DNA of 64,000 nucleotides from Veillonella intestinalis (GCF_943193155.1 NZ_CALPDB010000006.1:173611-237610), one strand, 5' to 3'. Shown: positions 38,566 through 48,274, numbered from the stretch's first letter. Numbers and translations are program-made. Notes: a model not told the origin generated them from the sequence alone.

Positions 38566-39426
38566 TTATTTTAAATTTGTTAACATAGCAAACAAAGCCA
38601 TGCGCCCCGTTTTGCCAAATTCACGTCGATAAGAGTAGCAAGCTGGGGCCGTCATACTATCGGAAGTAGACACGGTAATTTGCTGCCAAGGTACACCTAA
38701 CTGACGCAGTTCTTGTACAATAAATTGCTGTAAATTCACCCGCGGGGTCTGAATACCTTTATCCGCCCGATATTTATAGCCTACAATCTGTTCTGGAACG
38801 AGTGCCGCTTGCCTAAATAAATCCGCCAATTCTTCACTCACTTCAAACGACTCATATTGGATGGATGGACCTAAATAAACATGACAATCTTCTGGTTTCG
38901 TACCATAAGCATCGCCCATAGCCTCTATAGTACGCACTGGTATATGTCCAATCGTACCTCGCCAGCCAGCATGAATAACGGCCATAGCATGTTGACGTTG
39001 ATCATAAACTAACACGGGCACACAATCAGCGACCAATAACAATAAAGGCACGCTGATTAGATTCGTTATCAACGCATCGCTATCAGGAATTGCCGTATCC
39101 ATCTGAAAAGCGCCTGCACCTACCTGCTCTTTTGTCACTTCTGAAATGTGTGTGCCATGTACTTGTTGAGCACAAGTTAGCATTTCAGGCGCTACTCGCA
39201 AATGTTTAGCTAAACGTTTCCGATTTTCCCACACATGTTCCATCTCATCCCCTACATGCAACCCCAAATTAAACGACTCAAAGGGCTTTTGAGATACGCC
39301 ACCAAAACGTCGTGTTACCCCATGCATAAGGGAAAATCCAGTTAATGCTGTAGCCGCTTCAAATTCAAAAGGCCGTCCAGGGAATCCGCCCCCCTCACGA
39401 ATTACTGTTCTATTTTGCCGTGCCAT
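38566..39426 (-). CDS. pgeF: PgeF/YfiH-family peptidoglycan editing factor (polyphenol oxidase fold)
   Basis: The 286-residue protein has GVSQKPFESFNLGLHVGD, QQVHGTHI, DALITN, LLLLVADCVPVLVYD and AVIHAGWRGTIG. These hold the zinc His/Cys ligands of the YfiH/LACC1 family. Members remove misincorporated L-Ser from peptidoglycan precursors or act on purine nucleosides. I chose the ATG (39424-39426) preceded by GAGGTGA over the GTG three codons upstream. It follows the radical SAM gene by 10 bases. Confidence 0.9.
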   Translation of the reverse strand: MARQNRTVIREGGGFPGRPFEFEAATALTGFSLMHGVTRRFGGVSQKPFESFNLGLHVGDEMEHVWENRKRLAKHLRVAPEMLTCAQQVHGTHISEVTKEQVGAGAFQMDTAIPDSDALITNLISVPLLLLVADCVPVLVYDQRQHAMAVIHAGWRGTIGHIPVRTIEAMGDAYGTKPEDCHVYLGPSIQYESFEVSEELADLFRQAALVPEQIVGYKYRADKGIQTPRVNLQQFIVQELRQLGVPWQQITVSTSDSMTAPACYSYRREFGKTGRMALFAMLTNLK

Positions 39427-39436
39427 AGGTTTCACC

Positions 39437-41248
39437 TCATCCTACACAAACACCACAGCGTTTACACCCCTCTTGACAAGGCGGGGTATACACTTCTGTC
39501 AAACTACGTTGCCATTCAGCCGCTAAATAGCCCTCAGCTAATTGCATATCTAACATATCCCAAGGCAGAGGCTCTGTTAACTCTCGCTCTCTATATAAAG
39601 CCTCATCCATATCATACGCATACTCATTACAAGCCTTTTTAAATTGTTTTGGTCCCCCCGCTTCAACAGCCGCCAAAATAATATCGCCTAAACGGCGATC
39701 GCCACGCGCTAATACGCCCTGAATATAGGCTTCTTTAGGTGATTCTACTAACACTTCAATACGTCGGTTTTTACTCAACGCTTTCTTAATTGTATTAAGC
39801 TTCTTAGTTACATCCTTTTGATGGGCCATTGGCATCCACTGAAACGGCGTAAATGGTTTAGGAATAAACGGATTAACACTTAAGGTTAAACGACCTTTGC
39901 AACCAGCCTCTTGCATATAGGCATATACATCTTCCGCCATACTCACAATAGCCATCACATCTTCTTCTGTTTCTGTTGGTAACCCAACCATAATATACAA
40001 ACGAATGTGAGGTATACCGGCCTTAGCCGCCAACTTTACCGCTTTTGCCATGTCTTCATTTGAAATCCCTTTATTAATAACACGGCGCAAGCGATCACTG
40101 CCCGCTTCGGGCGCAATCGTAATCGTTTGCTGTCCACTTGCCGCTAAACCATCTACCACCGCCTGCGTTAATGAGTCAGCACGCAATGACGCACAAGAAT
40201 AGCGAAGCCCTTTAGAACGAATATATGTCACTAATTCATCAATGTCAGGATAGTCTGAAATCGCTGCCCCCATGAGACCTACTTTTTTATTTAATGCCGC
40301 CGCTCTATCAACGCCCGCTTTTAACAAATCAAGACGCCGTACGCGCGGCGTTCGATAACAATAGCCAGCCATACAGAAACGGCAGTGACGACCACACCCA
40401 CGGGCTACTTCAACAATATACATTGCCCCAAATTCAGTAAAATCTGTAGCAATAACTGTTTCACCAACTGTATCAAGAGATTTCCAATGTCGTGTCACCT
40501 TAGGCACTACACAACCTGTACTAACTGTGGAATTAGTATTTTTTGTATTCTCTGTTACCGTAACTGCAACATTTTCTGCGGTACCACTTATACCTTCAGC
40601 CAAGTGATAGCCTGCAAAGCGCCCACTGTCATCAAATTGAGGCTCATACAAGGCCGGCACATATACACCCGTGATTTTACTTAAAGCAAGTAAAATATCA
40701 GAGCGCAACCATTGTTCATTGCGCCCTTGTTCAATTACTGACAACACATGCGAAACTAACTCTTCACCTTCACCAATAATAAATGCATCAATAAAATCAG
40801 ATACTGGTTCAGGATTAAAGGTAGCACAAGGGCCACCTGCAATAACAATGGGATCCCGTTCAATGCGATGAATTCGTTTTACTGGCACACGGCCTAATTT
40901 TAATAAGGTAGGAATGTTAAAATAATCCATTTCAAAAGTAATATCAAAACCGATTACATCACATTCATATAAGGGCCGTTGCGTTTCCACACTCATCAAC
41001 GGCAAACGATGCTTTTCATAATCACGCAATTCTGAATTAGGTGGTAAAAAATATCGTTCCCCACAACTTGTAGGTCTTGCATTAATTTCTTCATAAATAA
41101 TTTGTAGTCCCAAATTACTCATGCCAACAAAATATGTATTAGGATACACTAACCCCACTTTAAATGGTTTGTGAGGATTGCTTTCAATTCGACTTACTTC
41201 CTTCGCCCGAAGCGATTGTAAGCCATTTAATATTTCATTTCGTGTCAC
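39437..41248 (-). CDS. B12-binding-type radical SAM protein (TIGR03960-like)
   Basis: The 603-residue protein has an N-terminal domain (KVGLVYPNTYFVGMSNLGLQ, FDITFEMDYFNIP, IAGGPCATFNPEP) like a cobalamin-binding fold. The radical SAM cluster motif CGRHCRFCMAGYCYR (Cys-x3-Cys-x2-Cys) lies near residue 290. TIAPEAGSDRLRRVINKG follows, and a Cys-rich tail ends the protein (CQEGCKRCGVC). The GTG start at 41248 has AAGGAGG seven bases upstream, better than the ATG nine codons earlier. No radical SAM partner (DUF2344) follows; pgeF does instead. The substrate is unknown. Confidence 0.88.
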   Translation of the reverse strand: MTRNEILNGLQSLRAKEVSRIESNPHKPFKVGLVYPNTYFVGMSNLGLQIIYEEINARPTSCGERYFLPPNSELRDYEKHRLPLMSVETQRPLYECDVIGFDITFEMDYFNIPTLLKLGRVPVKRIHRIERDPIVIAGGPCATFNPEPVSDFIDAFIIGEGEELVSHVLSVIEQGRNEQWLRSDILLALSKITGVYVPALYEPQFDDSGRFAGYHLAEGISGTAENVAVTVTENTKNTNSTVSTGCVVPKVTRHWKSLDTVGETVIATDFTEFGAMYIVEVARGCGRHCRFCMAGYCYRTPRVRRLDLLKAGVDRAAALNKKVGLMGAAISDYPDIDELVTYIRSKGLRYSCASLRADSLTQAVVDGLAASGQQTITIAPEAGSDRLRRVINKGISNEDMAKAVKLAAKAGIPHIRLYIMVGLPTETEEDVMAIVSMAEDVYAYMQEAGCKGRLTLSVNPFIPKPFTPFQWMPMAHQKDVTKKLNTIKKALSKNRRIEVLVESPKEAYIQGVLARGDRRLGDIILAAVEAGGPKQFKKACNEYAYDMDEALYRERELTEPLPWDMLDMQLAEGYLAAEWQRSLTEVYTPPCQEGCKRCGVCVG

Positions 41249-41413
41249 GGCACAACCTCCTTGAGCAATCAACATCTTAATTATTTATTATAACATGAAA
41301 TATCCTGCTAAATAAACATAGATAAAAATAGATATACTAAACAATCTTAGATAACTATAGATACAACTAAATAAATACAACAGATAGTTTAATTCCTCCT
41401 AAATAAACATAGC

Positions 41414-41446
41414 AAAAGAGCGCTCTCCTTATCAGTAAGAACGCTC
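41414..41446 (-). terminator. terminator after the glutathione peroxidase gene
   Basis: GAGCG...TTCTTA pairs with TAAGGA...CGCTC across the loop CTGA (about 41418-41446), followed by CTTTTGC on the minus strand. Confidence 0.7.
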
Positions 41447-41510
41447 CTTCATTATCGCGATATGCTCATATTCTATTGTTACTTCTATCTATATTAACGG
41501 CTCCAGCCGG

Positions 41511-41574
41511 TATTACATAAAACTCTACTTTTTATTCTGCTGTATTACTATAAAACTCTATTTTTATTCTGCAA
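41511..41574. repeat. 32-bp direct repeat at the 3' end of the peroxidase gene
   Basis: Two imperfect 32-base copies, 41511-41542 and 41543-41574, both read TATTAC..ATAAAACTCTA..TTTTATTCTGC. The second copy contains the gene's stop codon, so the gene end looks locally duplicated. Confidence 0.75.
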
Positions 41575-42109
41575 GAGCGTCTTTAATAGCCTCTTCCATG
41601 GCTGCTGGCTCTTCAGTTGGTTCAAAGCGCCCTATGACTTCACCTTTACGATTAATCAAGAATTTTGTAAAATTCCATTTAATCGAATCATCGCCTAAAA
41701 ATTCTGGGAATTTTTCTTTTAAAAAGTTATTCAAAAAGTCTGCTTTTTCCCCTTTGAACCCCTTAAAACCTTGTTGTGCTGTTAAATATTTGAATAAAGG
41801 GATTTCATCAGCACCACGAACTACAGCTTTCCCCATCACCGGGAAGGTTACGCCATAATTTAATTTACAAAAGCTCTGCACTTCTTCATTAGAACCTGGC
41901 TCTTGCTCTAAAAATTCATTAGCAGGAACAGCTATGACAGAAAATCCTTGATCTTTGTACTCTTTATATAAAGCTTCCAAGCCTTCATATTGTGGTGTAA
42001 AACCACATTTGCTAGCCGTATTAGCAATTACTAATACTTGACCTTCAAATTCTTTTAAACTAACTTCTTTACCTGCTTTATCTAATACACTGTAATCGTA
42101 TACGCCCAT
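41564..42109 (-). CDS. glutathione peroxidase family (Cys-type) peroxidase
   Basis: The 181-residue thioredoxin-fold protein has the peroxidatic motif NTASKCGFTPQYEGLE with Cys rather than selenocysteine at about residue 36. PANEFLEQEPG and the Trp in IKWNFTKFL complete the catalytic set, with Glu where Gln is more usual in the NQF segment. It reduces peroxides, probably with thioredoxin as donor in this type of organism. I chose the ATG with GGAG upstream. It is a single-gene unit. Confidence 0.93.
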   Translation of the reverse strand: MGVYDYSVLDKAGKEVSLKEFEGQVLVIANTASKCGFTPQYEGLEALYKEYKDQGFSVIAVPANEFLEQEPGSNEEVQSFCKLNYGVTFPVMGKAVVRGADEIPLFKYLTAQQGFKGFKGEKADFLNNFLKEKFPEFLGDDSIKWNFTKFLINRKGEVIGRFEPTEEPAAMEEAIKDALAE

Positions 42110-42167
42110 GATATTGTCTCCTTTACACATAACTTACTGCGTTTCACTTAATTAACGTCTACTTTAA

Positions 42168-42262
42168 TACTAACTTACTAACTTGCTAACTTACTAACTT
42201 ACTAACTTGCTAACTTACTAACTTACTAACTTACTAACTTATTACCTTACTAACTTATTACC
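42168..42262. repeat. 8-bp tandem repeat (TAACTTAC)
   Basis: About eleven imperfect copies of an 8-base unit, TAACTTAC with TAACTTGC and TTACCTTAC variants, lie upstream of the peroxidase gene. Such arrays change length easily by slippage. Confidence 0.85.
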
Positions 42263-42625
42263 TTACTTCAATTCTAAATTACTTAAATGTTAACTTATCG
42301 AGTATCACCGGTTATCTCTCTTTCGATAATTTAATTGTACACAATTTTTTAATTGTTGTCAACTATATTTTGCGCAATTTAATTAATAAAAATTTATTTT
42401 CATATCATTCTTCTAATACTCAGTCTCAAAAATCCTTATATTTACTGGACTTTCATCTATATTACTACACACAAATTTTCTTAAAAATCATTCAAAATTT
42501 CCCTCAATTTTTCTAAAAGCTCCTAAAATGACTTCCATTATTTCTAAAATTTTAAGCCACAAAATAAAAATTCACTTGTTTTTAGCCACATATATTTTAA
42601 AACCTACTCCTTACAATATAAAAAT

Positions 42626-42690
42626 AAAAAGCCATTTAATCACAATTCGTGGTTTCTCAACGCCCAACGATTTGCATTAAATGGCTTTTA
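42626..42690 (-). terminator. terminator after the SSS transporter
   Basis: AAAAAGCCATTTAAT (42626-42640) pairs with ATTAAATGGCTTTTA (42676-42690) around a 35-base loop. The minus-strand exit is TTTTTATTTT. Confidence 0.8.
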
Positions 42691-42739
42691 TCTTAACCCT
42701 TACTATTAAATTCCCCAAAATCGACTAAAATTACTTAGC

Positions 42740-44182
42740 CTAAATATCTACACCAACCATACCCTTTTCAGAAGCCGCTTCCCCTTGCAAAGCTTCATCA
42801 ACAACGATAGAACGTTTGCTAACTAAAGTACAAACACCAAATGTAATAGCACATACAATCCATTCTAAATAAATTACATGCGGTACAATTCGTACCACTG
42901 GAGCAATATTCCATAAAATTAAAGTTACTACTGCGGCTACTAATGTGTAGAATGCACCTATACGACTACAATATTTTGGCGCGAATAATGTCATCAACAC
43001 AATCACCGAAAATGCAGCCATTAAGCTCAATCCCTGCATTAAAGTAGCAATAATGCCACTAATCGTCAAAGCAAATGTGAAGGTTAATAAACCCATGACA
43101 ACAATAGCAATACGGGTAATCAATGTATACTGCTCATCGGTTACATTTGGGTTGATGAAACGTTTATAAATGTCTTGAGAGAACAAAGTCCCTGAACTTA
43201 ACAAAAGATTACAAGCCGTACTCACATCTGCGGCCCAAAGAGCAGCTAAGGTTAATCCTGCTAATAAAGGATGTAAAGAAACAATTAACTTAGGTAAGGC
43301 TAATGCAGGGGATAACCCAGGATATAACTCCGCTGCAATAACACCTAAATACGCACTAACGAACCCGATAGGAAGCATAATCAAACCACCAAGAATAAAT
43401 CCTTTACGAGCGACCCCCACTGTTTTAGCGCCTAAGGAAATTTGAATAATACTTTGTAACGATAAATTAACGGTAATCAAAGTAACTACCCAAGTTAAAA
43501 TAGTTAAACCCCCAACGCCTTCTACTAAATCAAACATATGAGGCATCGGTGCCTGCGCTTCTACGGCTGCCGTACCACCCATTAAATGCACTGCCATATA
43601 AGCCGCTGCTGCAATACCGATATACTTAAGCGTAACATTTAACAAGTTGGAAATACTAGCTGACCACATGCCCCCCATCATAGTAACACCGATGAACACA
43701 ACGGCACTCATAATCATACCAGTTGTTACCGTAAATACTTCAGGCAATAGAGCGGCTAAAATGGTGCCACCAGCTACATACTGCAAACTCATTACACAAA
43801 GTTGCACTAAGATCTGGATTACAATGCCTGCAATTCGACTTTTCTTATCATAATACCGTTCTAACATTTCAGGCACTGTTGTAATTTGTAAACGACGGTA
43901 TCGTTTAGCCACTGTAAGGCCCATCACAATCGCACCAAGCCCCCAAGCAGCCGTATACCAGCCAGCCGAAATCCCTTTCATATACGCTTGTTCTGCCACT
44001 CCAATTGTTGAGGCGCCACCTACTGCTAAGCCTACAATTGAAACAGTAATCAATGGCGTTGTCATGCGACGACCTGCTAATACATAATTTTCAGCTTTCC
44101 CCGTCGTTAAACGACGCGATACCCAAGAAATAACAAAGAGTAATACCACATACAGCCCTACAATCACAGTTGAAATTGTCAT
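42740..44182 (-). CDS. sodium:solute symporter (SSS family)
   Basis: The 480-residue protein with about 13 helices has the SSS pattern RRLTTGKAENYVLAGRRM, VGGASTIGVAEQAYMKGISAGWY, and the Na+-site helix ALWAADVSTACNLLLSSGTLFSQDIY. Family members carry proline, pantothenate, sugars and other solutes with Na+. A T-box leader upstream means expression should rise when a specific tRNA is uncharged, so an amino acid is the likely substrate. GAAAGGAG precedes the ATG. Confidence 0.88.
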   Translation of the reverse strand: MTISTVIVGLYVVLLFVISWVSRRLTTGKAENYVLAGRRMTTPLITVSIVGLAVGGASTIGVAEQAYMKGISAGWYTAAWGLGAIVMGLTVAKRYRRLQITTVPEMLERYYDKKSRIAGIVIQILVQLCVMSLQYVAGGTILAALLPEVFTVTTGMIMSAVVFIGVTMMGGMWSASISNLLNVTLKYIGIAAAAYMAVHLMGGTAAVEAQAPMPHMFDLVEGVGGLTILTWVVTLITVNLSLQSIIQISLGAKTVGVARKGFILGGLIMLPIGFVSAYLGVIAAELYPGLSPALALPKLIVSLHPLLAGLTLAALWAADVSTACNLLLSSGTLFSQDIYKRFINPNVTDEQYTLITRIAIVVMGLLTFTFALTISGIIATLMQGLSLMAAFSVIVLMTLFAPKYCSRIGAFYTLVAAVVTLILWNIAPVVRIVPHVIYLEWIVCAITFGVCTLVSKRSIVVDEALQGEAASEKGMVGVDI

Positions 44183-44273
44183 TTTTCGCTCCTTTCGCTA
44201 TGGTGATTGGGGCATATCACCGGCCCGTCCGCCTAACTAGACTTAACATACTCTCTTCATTCTCAAAGTTAGA

Positions 44274-44604
44274 AATAAAAAATCGCCCCTAAAAAAGGGA
44301 CGATGACGAATCGCGGTACCACCCTCATTGACGATTTTGGATAATAAAAAAAGAGCGTAGCACCAAGGGACGGAAATTCCGCGGTACCACCCTCATTATC
44401 TCGAATCGACCAACTCATAGTTCTTCTAACGACAACCACGCCGGCTCAGCCTACTCTATTTCAGCTTTGCAGTTCAGAAAGGAACTTCACACTATAATCA
44501 CTGCCGTTTTACACCAACCAACGGCTCTCTGCGCATGCCTTATAGAGCTACTTTCTTTCATCATCACTTTTATCTGTACTCAGCACATTTATAAGATTGA
44601 ACTT
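44274..44604 (-). promoter_or_regulatory. T-box leader with duplicated T-box core
   Basis: The minus-strand leader has the AGTA loop-E strand, the GGTTGGTGTAA apical region and a specifier-loop region (GAAGTTCCTTTCT). The T-box core AGGGTGGTACCGCG is at 44380-44393. A second identical core at 44312-44325 is followed by a perfect terminator (ATCGTCCCT/AGGGGCGAT, 44282-44304, T-run). The first core's terminator lacks a matching 3' arm although a T7 run remains (44345-44351). Aligned with a GlyQS-type leader from memory, the specifier would be TTC (Phe), but the following base is C rather than the usual purine. Confidence 0.85.
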
Positions 44605-44633
44605 ATTATACGAAAAACATTTGTCCATGTCAA
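44605..44633 (-). promoter_or_regulatory. promoter of the T-box leader
   Basis: TTGACA (44628-44633) and TATAAT (44605-44610), both perfect, are 17 bases apart on the minus strand. Confidence 0.85.
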
Positions 44634-44652
44634 GCGTAATTTTAAAAATAAT

Positions 44653-44687
44653 CAAAAACACCGCCCAAGGTAATCCTCAAGCGGTGT
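44653..44687 (-). terminator. terminator after tuf
   Basis: ACACCGC and GCGGTGT form the outer stem with an inner G-U-rich extension and loop ATTA. The exit is TTTTTGATT on the minus strand. Confidence 0.8.
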
Positions 44688-44776
44688 CTCTTCAACTATC
44701 AACAACTATATAGCACTCTAATTGAGAGAATACATAATTGTAATCTAAAGGTTAATACAACCGTAATCTATTGTTA

Positions 44777-45967
44777 TTAGCCTTCAACAATTTCAGTAAC
44801 AACACCAGCACCTACTGTGTGGCCACCTTCGCGGATAGCGAAACGAAGACCAGCTTCAATAGCGATTGGTGTAATTAATTCGATGCTCATAGTAATGTTA
44901 TCACCAGGCATACACATTTCAGTACCTTCTGGAAGTTCGATAACGCCCGTTACGTCTGTTGTACGGAAGTAGAACTGTGGACGGTAGTTAGAGAAGAATG
45001 GAGTATGACGGCCACCTTCTTCTTTAGTTAATACGTAAACTTCACCTTTGAATTTAGTGTGTGGGTGAATAGAACCTGGTTTAGCTAATACTTGACCACG
45101 TTCGATGTCTTTGCGGTCAACACCACGAAGAAGTGCACCAACGTTGTCACCTGCTACTGCGGAGTCCAAAGTTTTACGGAACATTTCAAGACCAGTTACT
45201 ACATAGCTTTCAGCTTTTTCTTTAAGACCAACGATTTCAACAGTGTCGCCTACTTTAACTTCGCCACGTTCAACACGGCCAGTTGCTACAGTACCACGAC
45301 CAGTGATTGTGAAAACGTCTTCCACTGGCATCAAGAAAGTTTTATCAGTGTCGCGTTCTGGAGTTGGGATGTAAGAATCAACAGCGTCCATTAATTCTTT
45401 AATTTTTGCAACGTATTTAGCGTCCCCTTCTAAAGCTTTCAAAGCGGAACCTACAACGATAGGCACATCGTCGCCAGGGAATTCGTAAGTGGAAAGAAGT
45501 TCACGAACTTCCATTTCTACTAATTCGATTAATTCTTCGTCGTCAACCATATCAGCTTTATTCAAGAATACAACGATAGCTGGTACACCTACCTGACGAG
45601 CAAGAAGGATGTGTTCACGAGTCTGAGCCATAGGGCCGTCAGTAGCAGCGATAACTAAGATAGCGCCGTCCATCTGAGCAGCACCAGTGATCATGTTTTT
45701 AACATAGTCAGCATGGCCTGGGCAGTCAACGTGTGCATAGTGACGAGTTTCAGTTTCATATTCAACGTGGGAAGTGTTGATTGTAATACCACGTTCACGT
45801 TCTTCTGGAGCTTTGTCGATCATGCTGTAATCTTGGAAATCTGCTTTCCCTTCTTCAGCCAATACTTTAGTGATTGCTGCAGTAAGAGTAGTTTTACCAT
45901 GGTCAACGTGACCAATTGTACCAATGTTAACATGTGGTTTAGTACGTTCAAATTTTGCTTTTGCCAT
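44777..45967 (-). CDS. tuf: elongation factor Tu
   Basis: The 396-residue protein is full length. It has G1 GHVDHGKTT at 19-27, [24 protein letters not shown], and domains 2 and 3 ([26 protein letters not shown]). It delivers aminoacyl-tRNA to the ribosome. It is encoded here alone, away from the ribosomal protein operons, with its own promoter and terminator. GAAGGAGG lies before the ATG. Confidence 0.99.
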   Translation of the reverse strand: MAKAKFERTKPHVNIGTIGHVDHGKTTLTAAITKVLAEEGKADFQDYSMIDKAPEERERGITINTSHVEYETETRHYAHVDCPGHADYVKNMITGAAQMDGAILVIAATDGPMAQTREHILLARQVGVPAIVVFLNKADMVDDEELIELVEMEVRELLSTYEFPGDDVPIVVGSALKALEGDAKYVAKIKELMDAVDSYIPTPERDTDKTFLMPVEDVFTITGRGTVATGRVERGEVKVGDTVEIVGLKEKAESYVVTGLEMFRKTLDSAVAGDNVGALLRGVDRKDIERGQVLAKPGSIHPHTKFKGEVYVLTKEEGGRHTPFFSNYRPQFYFRTTDVTGVIELPEGTEMCMPGDNITMSIELITPIAIEAGLRFAIREGGHTVGAGVVTEIVEG

Positions 45968-46013
45968 TGAAGTAATGAGCCTCCTTCACAAAAATAAAAA
46001 CCTATATACGCTC

Positions 46014-46042
46014 ATTATAATACAAAAAATCAGTAATGAAAA
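46014..46042 (-). promoter_or_regulatory. candidate tuf promoter
   Basis: A perfect TATAAT (46014-46019) with a weak TTTTCA (46037-46042) 17 bases upstream on the minus strand, about 45 bases before the tuf ATG. Confidence 0.45.
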
Positions 46043-46057
46043 GAATCTATATAGCAA

Positions 46058-46090
46058 AATCACCAAAATCTCTTGTAGATTTTGGTGATT
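46058..46090. terminator. terminator after the amino-acid permease
   Basis: AATCACCAAAATC (46058-46070) pairs perfectly with GATTTTGGTGATT (46078-46090). It lies 10 bases past the permease stop. Confidence 0.75.
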
Positions 46091-46100
46091 TAAGGATAAA

Positions 46101-47462
46101 TTAGTTGCCATAATTCTGTTTAAATGTTTGTAATTTATAAAAACACCATAACATACCAAACCAAACAGGCGTAAATAAAAGCGCAATTAAGGTTTCATCA
46201 TTAAACGCTAACGACGCTAATACAAATGCATAAAATGCTAAAATAATGTAATTCATTGCAGGATACAATGGCATTTTAAATGGGTTTGCTTTTGCCTGCG
46301 CTGGATGCAATTTACGGTATTTCATATGACATACCAAAATAATTGCCCAAATAAAAATAAAGCAGAAAGTAGATACACTCGTAATAATAATAAATACATT
46401 TTCAGGCATAATATACTGCATAATAACTGCCATGAAAATAACTAACGCAGAAAATACAACTGCATTCACTGGCACCTGATTAGAACGCAAACGGAACATA
46501 CGACGAGGTGCGTTTCCTTCACGAGCCAATGTATACACCATACGGCTTGTACTGAAAAGACCACTGTTACAAGCAGAGGCCGCCGATGTTAACACAATAA
46601 AATTAACAATAGCTGCAGCCGCTACGATTCCAGCTGCTTTAAAAACTTGTACGAATGGACTTGCCGTTGGATTCACTGCCGTCCAAGGGTAAATACTCAT
46701 AATAATAGCTAAGGCGCCTACATAGAAAATAATAATTCGAATAGGAATATTATTAATTGCCTGTGGAATAACCTTTTTAGGATTTTCTGTTTCACCTGCC
46801 GTTAAACCAACCAATTCAATACCAGTAAAGGCGAATACAACCATTTGAAAGGACAACGCAAATCCTTCCCAGCCATTAGGGAACCAGCCACCATGAGACC
46901 ACAAATTCGCAAAACCTACAGCCCCTACATCAGTTTGGTAGCCAATAAACACTAGATATAGCCCACCTACAATAAGGCCTAAAATAGCAATAACTTTAAT
47001 TAAAGCAAACCAAAATTCTAACTCCCCGAATATTTTAACAGCCATTAAGTTTGAGGCAAATAACACTAATAAAATACATAAACTTGGTATCCACGGTTCT
47101 ACATTAGGAATCCAATATTGCATATACACACCGGCCGCAGTAACGTCAGCCATCGCTAAGGAAACCCAACAAAACCAATAGGTCCAACCTGTAATAAAGG
47201 CCGCCCCAGGGCCTAAATATTCATGCACAAAATCTACAAAGGAATGATGCTCTGTATTTGATAATAATAATTCCCCTAAAGCACGCATCATAAAAAAGGA
47301 AATAAGACCTGTAATAATGTATGCAAATAATATTGACGGACCAGCCAAATGAATTGATCGACCTGAGCCTAAAAATAAACCCGTCCCTATAGCGCCCCCT
47401 ATCGCTAATAATTGCACGTGACGGTTTTTCAGCCCCCTAGCTAACTCCTTTTCCTCGGACAT
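46101..47462 (-). CDS. CycA-like D-serine/D-alanine/glycine or related amino-acid permease
   Basis: The 453-residue, twelve-helix APC/AAT-family transporter opens LKNRHVQLLAIGGAIGTGLF and continues GSGRSIHLAGPSI, MRALGELLLSNTEHHSF and TGWTYWFCWVSLAMADV. These are close to the CycA pattern. AAT permeases import amino acids with protons. I chose the ATG at 47460-47462; AGGAGG stands 11 bases upstream. A GTG four codons earlier directly abuts the ribosome site. CycA specificity is inferred from similarity recalled, not tested. Confidence 0.88.
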   Translation of the reverse strand: MSEEKELARGLKNRHVQLLAIGGAIGTGLFLGSGRSIHLAGPSILFAYIITGLISFFMMRALGELLLSNTEHHSFVDFVHEYLGPGAAFITGWTYWFCWVSLAMADVTAAGVYMQYWIPNVEPWIPSLCILLVLFASNLMAVKIFGELEFWFALIKVIAILGLIVGGLYLVFIGYQTDVGAVGFANLWSHGGWFPNGWEGFALSFQMVVFAFTGIELVGLTAGETENPKKVIPQAINNIPIRIIIFYVGALAIIMSIYPWTAVNPTASPFVQVFKAAGIVAAAAIVNFIVLTSAASACNSGLFSTSRMVYTLAREGNAPRRMFRLRSNQVPVNAVVFSALVIFMAVIMQYIMPENVFIIITSVSTFCFIFIWAIILVCHMKYRKLHPAQAKANPFKMPLYPAMNYIILAFYAFVLASLAFNDETLIALLFTPVWFGMLWCFYKLQTFKQNYGN

Positions 47463-47544
47463 ACAAATGTCCACCTCCTAAGCACCAAAAAAATCAAAAA
47501 AATAACCCACATATTAAATGTGAGTAACTAACAAAAGTTAATGG

Positions 47545-47618
47545 TGGCGGCACACGGATTTGAACCGCGGACACACCGGGTATGAACCGATTGCTCTAGC
47601 CAACTGAGCTATGCCGCC
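47545..47618 (-). tRNA. tRNA-Met(CAT), elongator
   Basis: Acceptor GGCGGCA/TGCCGCC. The anticodon loop TTCATAC reads CAT, and the overall sequence follows the Bacillus-type elongator tRNA-Met. CCA is encoded at 47542-47544. Confidence 0.9.
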
Positions 47619-47630
47619 ATGTGTATATGG

Positions 47631-47703
47631 AGCTAGTGACCGGGATTGAACCGGTGACCTTATCCTTACCAAGGATACGCTCTGCCGACTGAGCTACACC
47701 AGC
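47631..47703 (-). tRNA. tRNA-Thr(GGT)
   Basis: Acceptor GCTGGTG/CACTAGC, anticodon loop TTGGTAA, CCA encoded at 47628-47630. Confidence 0.95.
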
Positions 47704-47720
47704 ATACGTATAAATGATGG

Positions 47721-47793
<73 letters not shown>

Positions 47794-47801
47794 ATGAATG
47801 G

Positions 47802-47883
<82 letters not shown>

Positions 47884-47897
47884 ACGAATAAAAATGG

Positions 47898-47970
47898 AGC
47901 TGGCGATAGGAATTGAACCCACAACCTGCTGATTACAAGTCAGCTGCTCTACCGATTGAGCTACGCCAGC
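47898..47970 (-). tRNA. tRNA-Thr(TGT)
   Basis: Acceptor GCTGGCG/CGCCAGC, anticodon loop CTTGTAA, CCA encoded at 47895-47897. First gene of the five-tRNA operon. Confidence 0.95.
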
Positions 47971-47987
47971 GTACCACGACAAGGAAT

Positions 47988-48016
47988 ATTATACATATTC
48001 CAGAACATCTTGTCAA
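47988..48016 (-). promoter_or_regulatory. promoter of the five-tRNA operon
   Basis: Perfect TTGACA (48011-48016) and TATAAT (47988-47993), 17 bases apart. The -10 ends 18 bases before the first tRNA. Confidence 0.85.
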
Positions 48017-48158
48017 TAGATTTTTTTAGCTCAGTTTGACAATTTGTTCTCTAACACAGCTAGTGCGTTAGTGCTTTATTATAATAGCATAGACATAATA
48101 ATTACGCAAGTACTTTTTCATAAAATTTCAAAATTTATTATAAAATTTCTAAAAAATA

Positions 48159-48187
48159 ATAGCCCCTCTTAATGAAAGAGGAGCTAT
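48159..48187 (-). terminator. terminator after uppP
   Basis: ATAGCCCCTCTT pairs with AAGAGGAGCTAT around AATGA. The minus-strand exit is ATTATTTTTTAG. Confidence 0.8.
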
Positions 48188-48274
48188 CCTTTATTCTATA
48201 CTTCATACTATAAGATAGTATAGCTTTTTACTTATTTATTTGCCTTAATCAAATTACAAGACTCTAGCCATCCC

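Larger units (their letters stand above)
42110..42739. other. long A/T-rich intergenic region
   Basis: No gene is seen. The right-hand end holds the SSS-gene terminator, the left half holds the short tandem repeat described separately. The middle (about 42300-42620) is plain A/T-rich sequence with no coding signal on either strand. Confidence 0.7.

Noticed and set aside
47545..47618. Second CAT tRNA as tRNA-Ile2 (lysidine type)
   Set aside because: The acceptor and anticodon stems follow the elongator tRNA-Met pattern (GGCGGC start, TTCATAC loop). An Ile2 sequence would differ in both.
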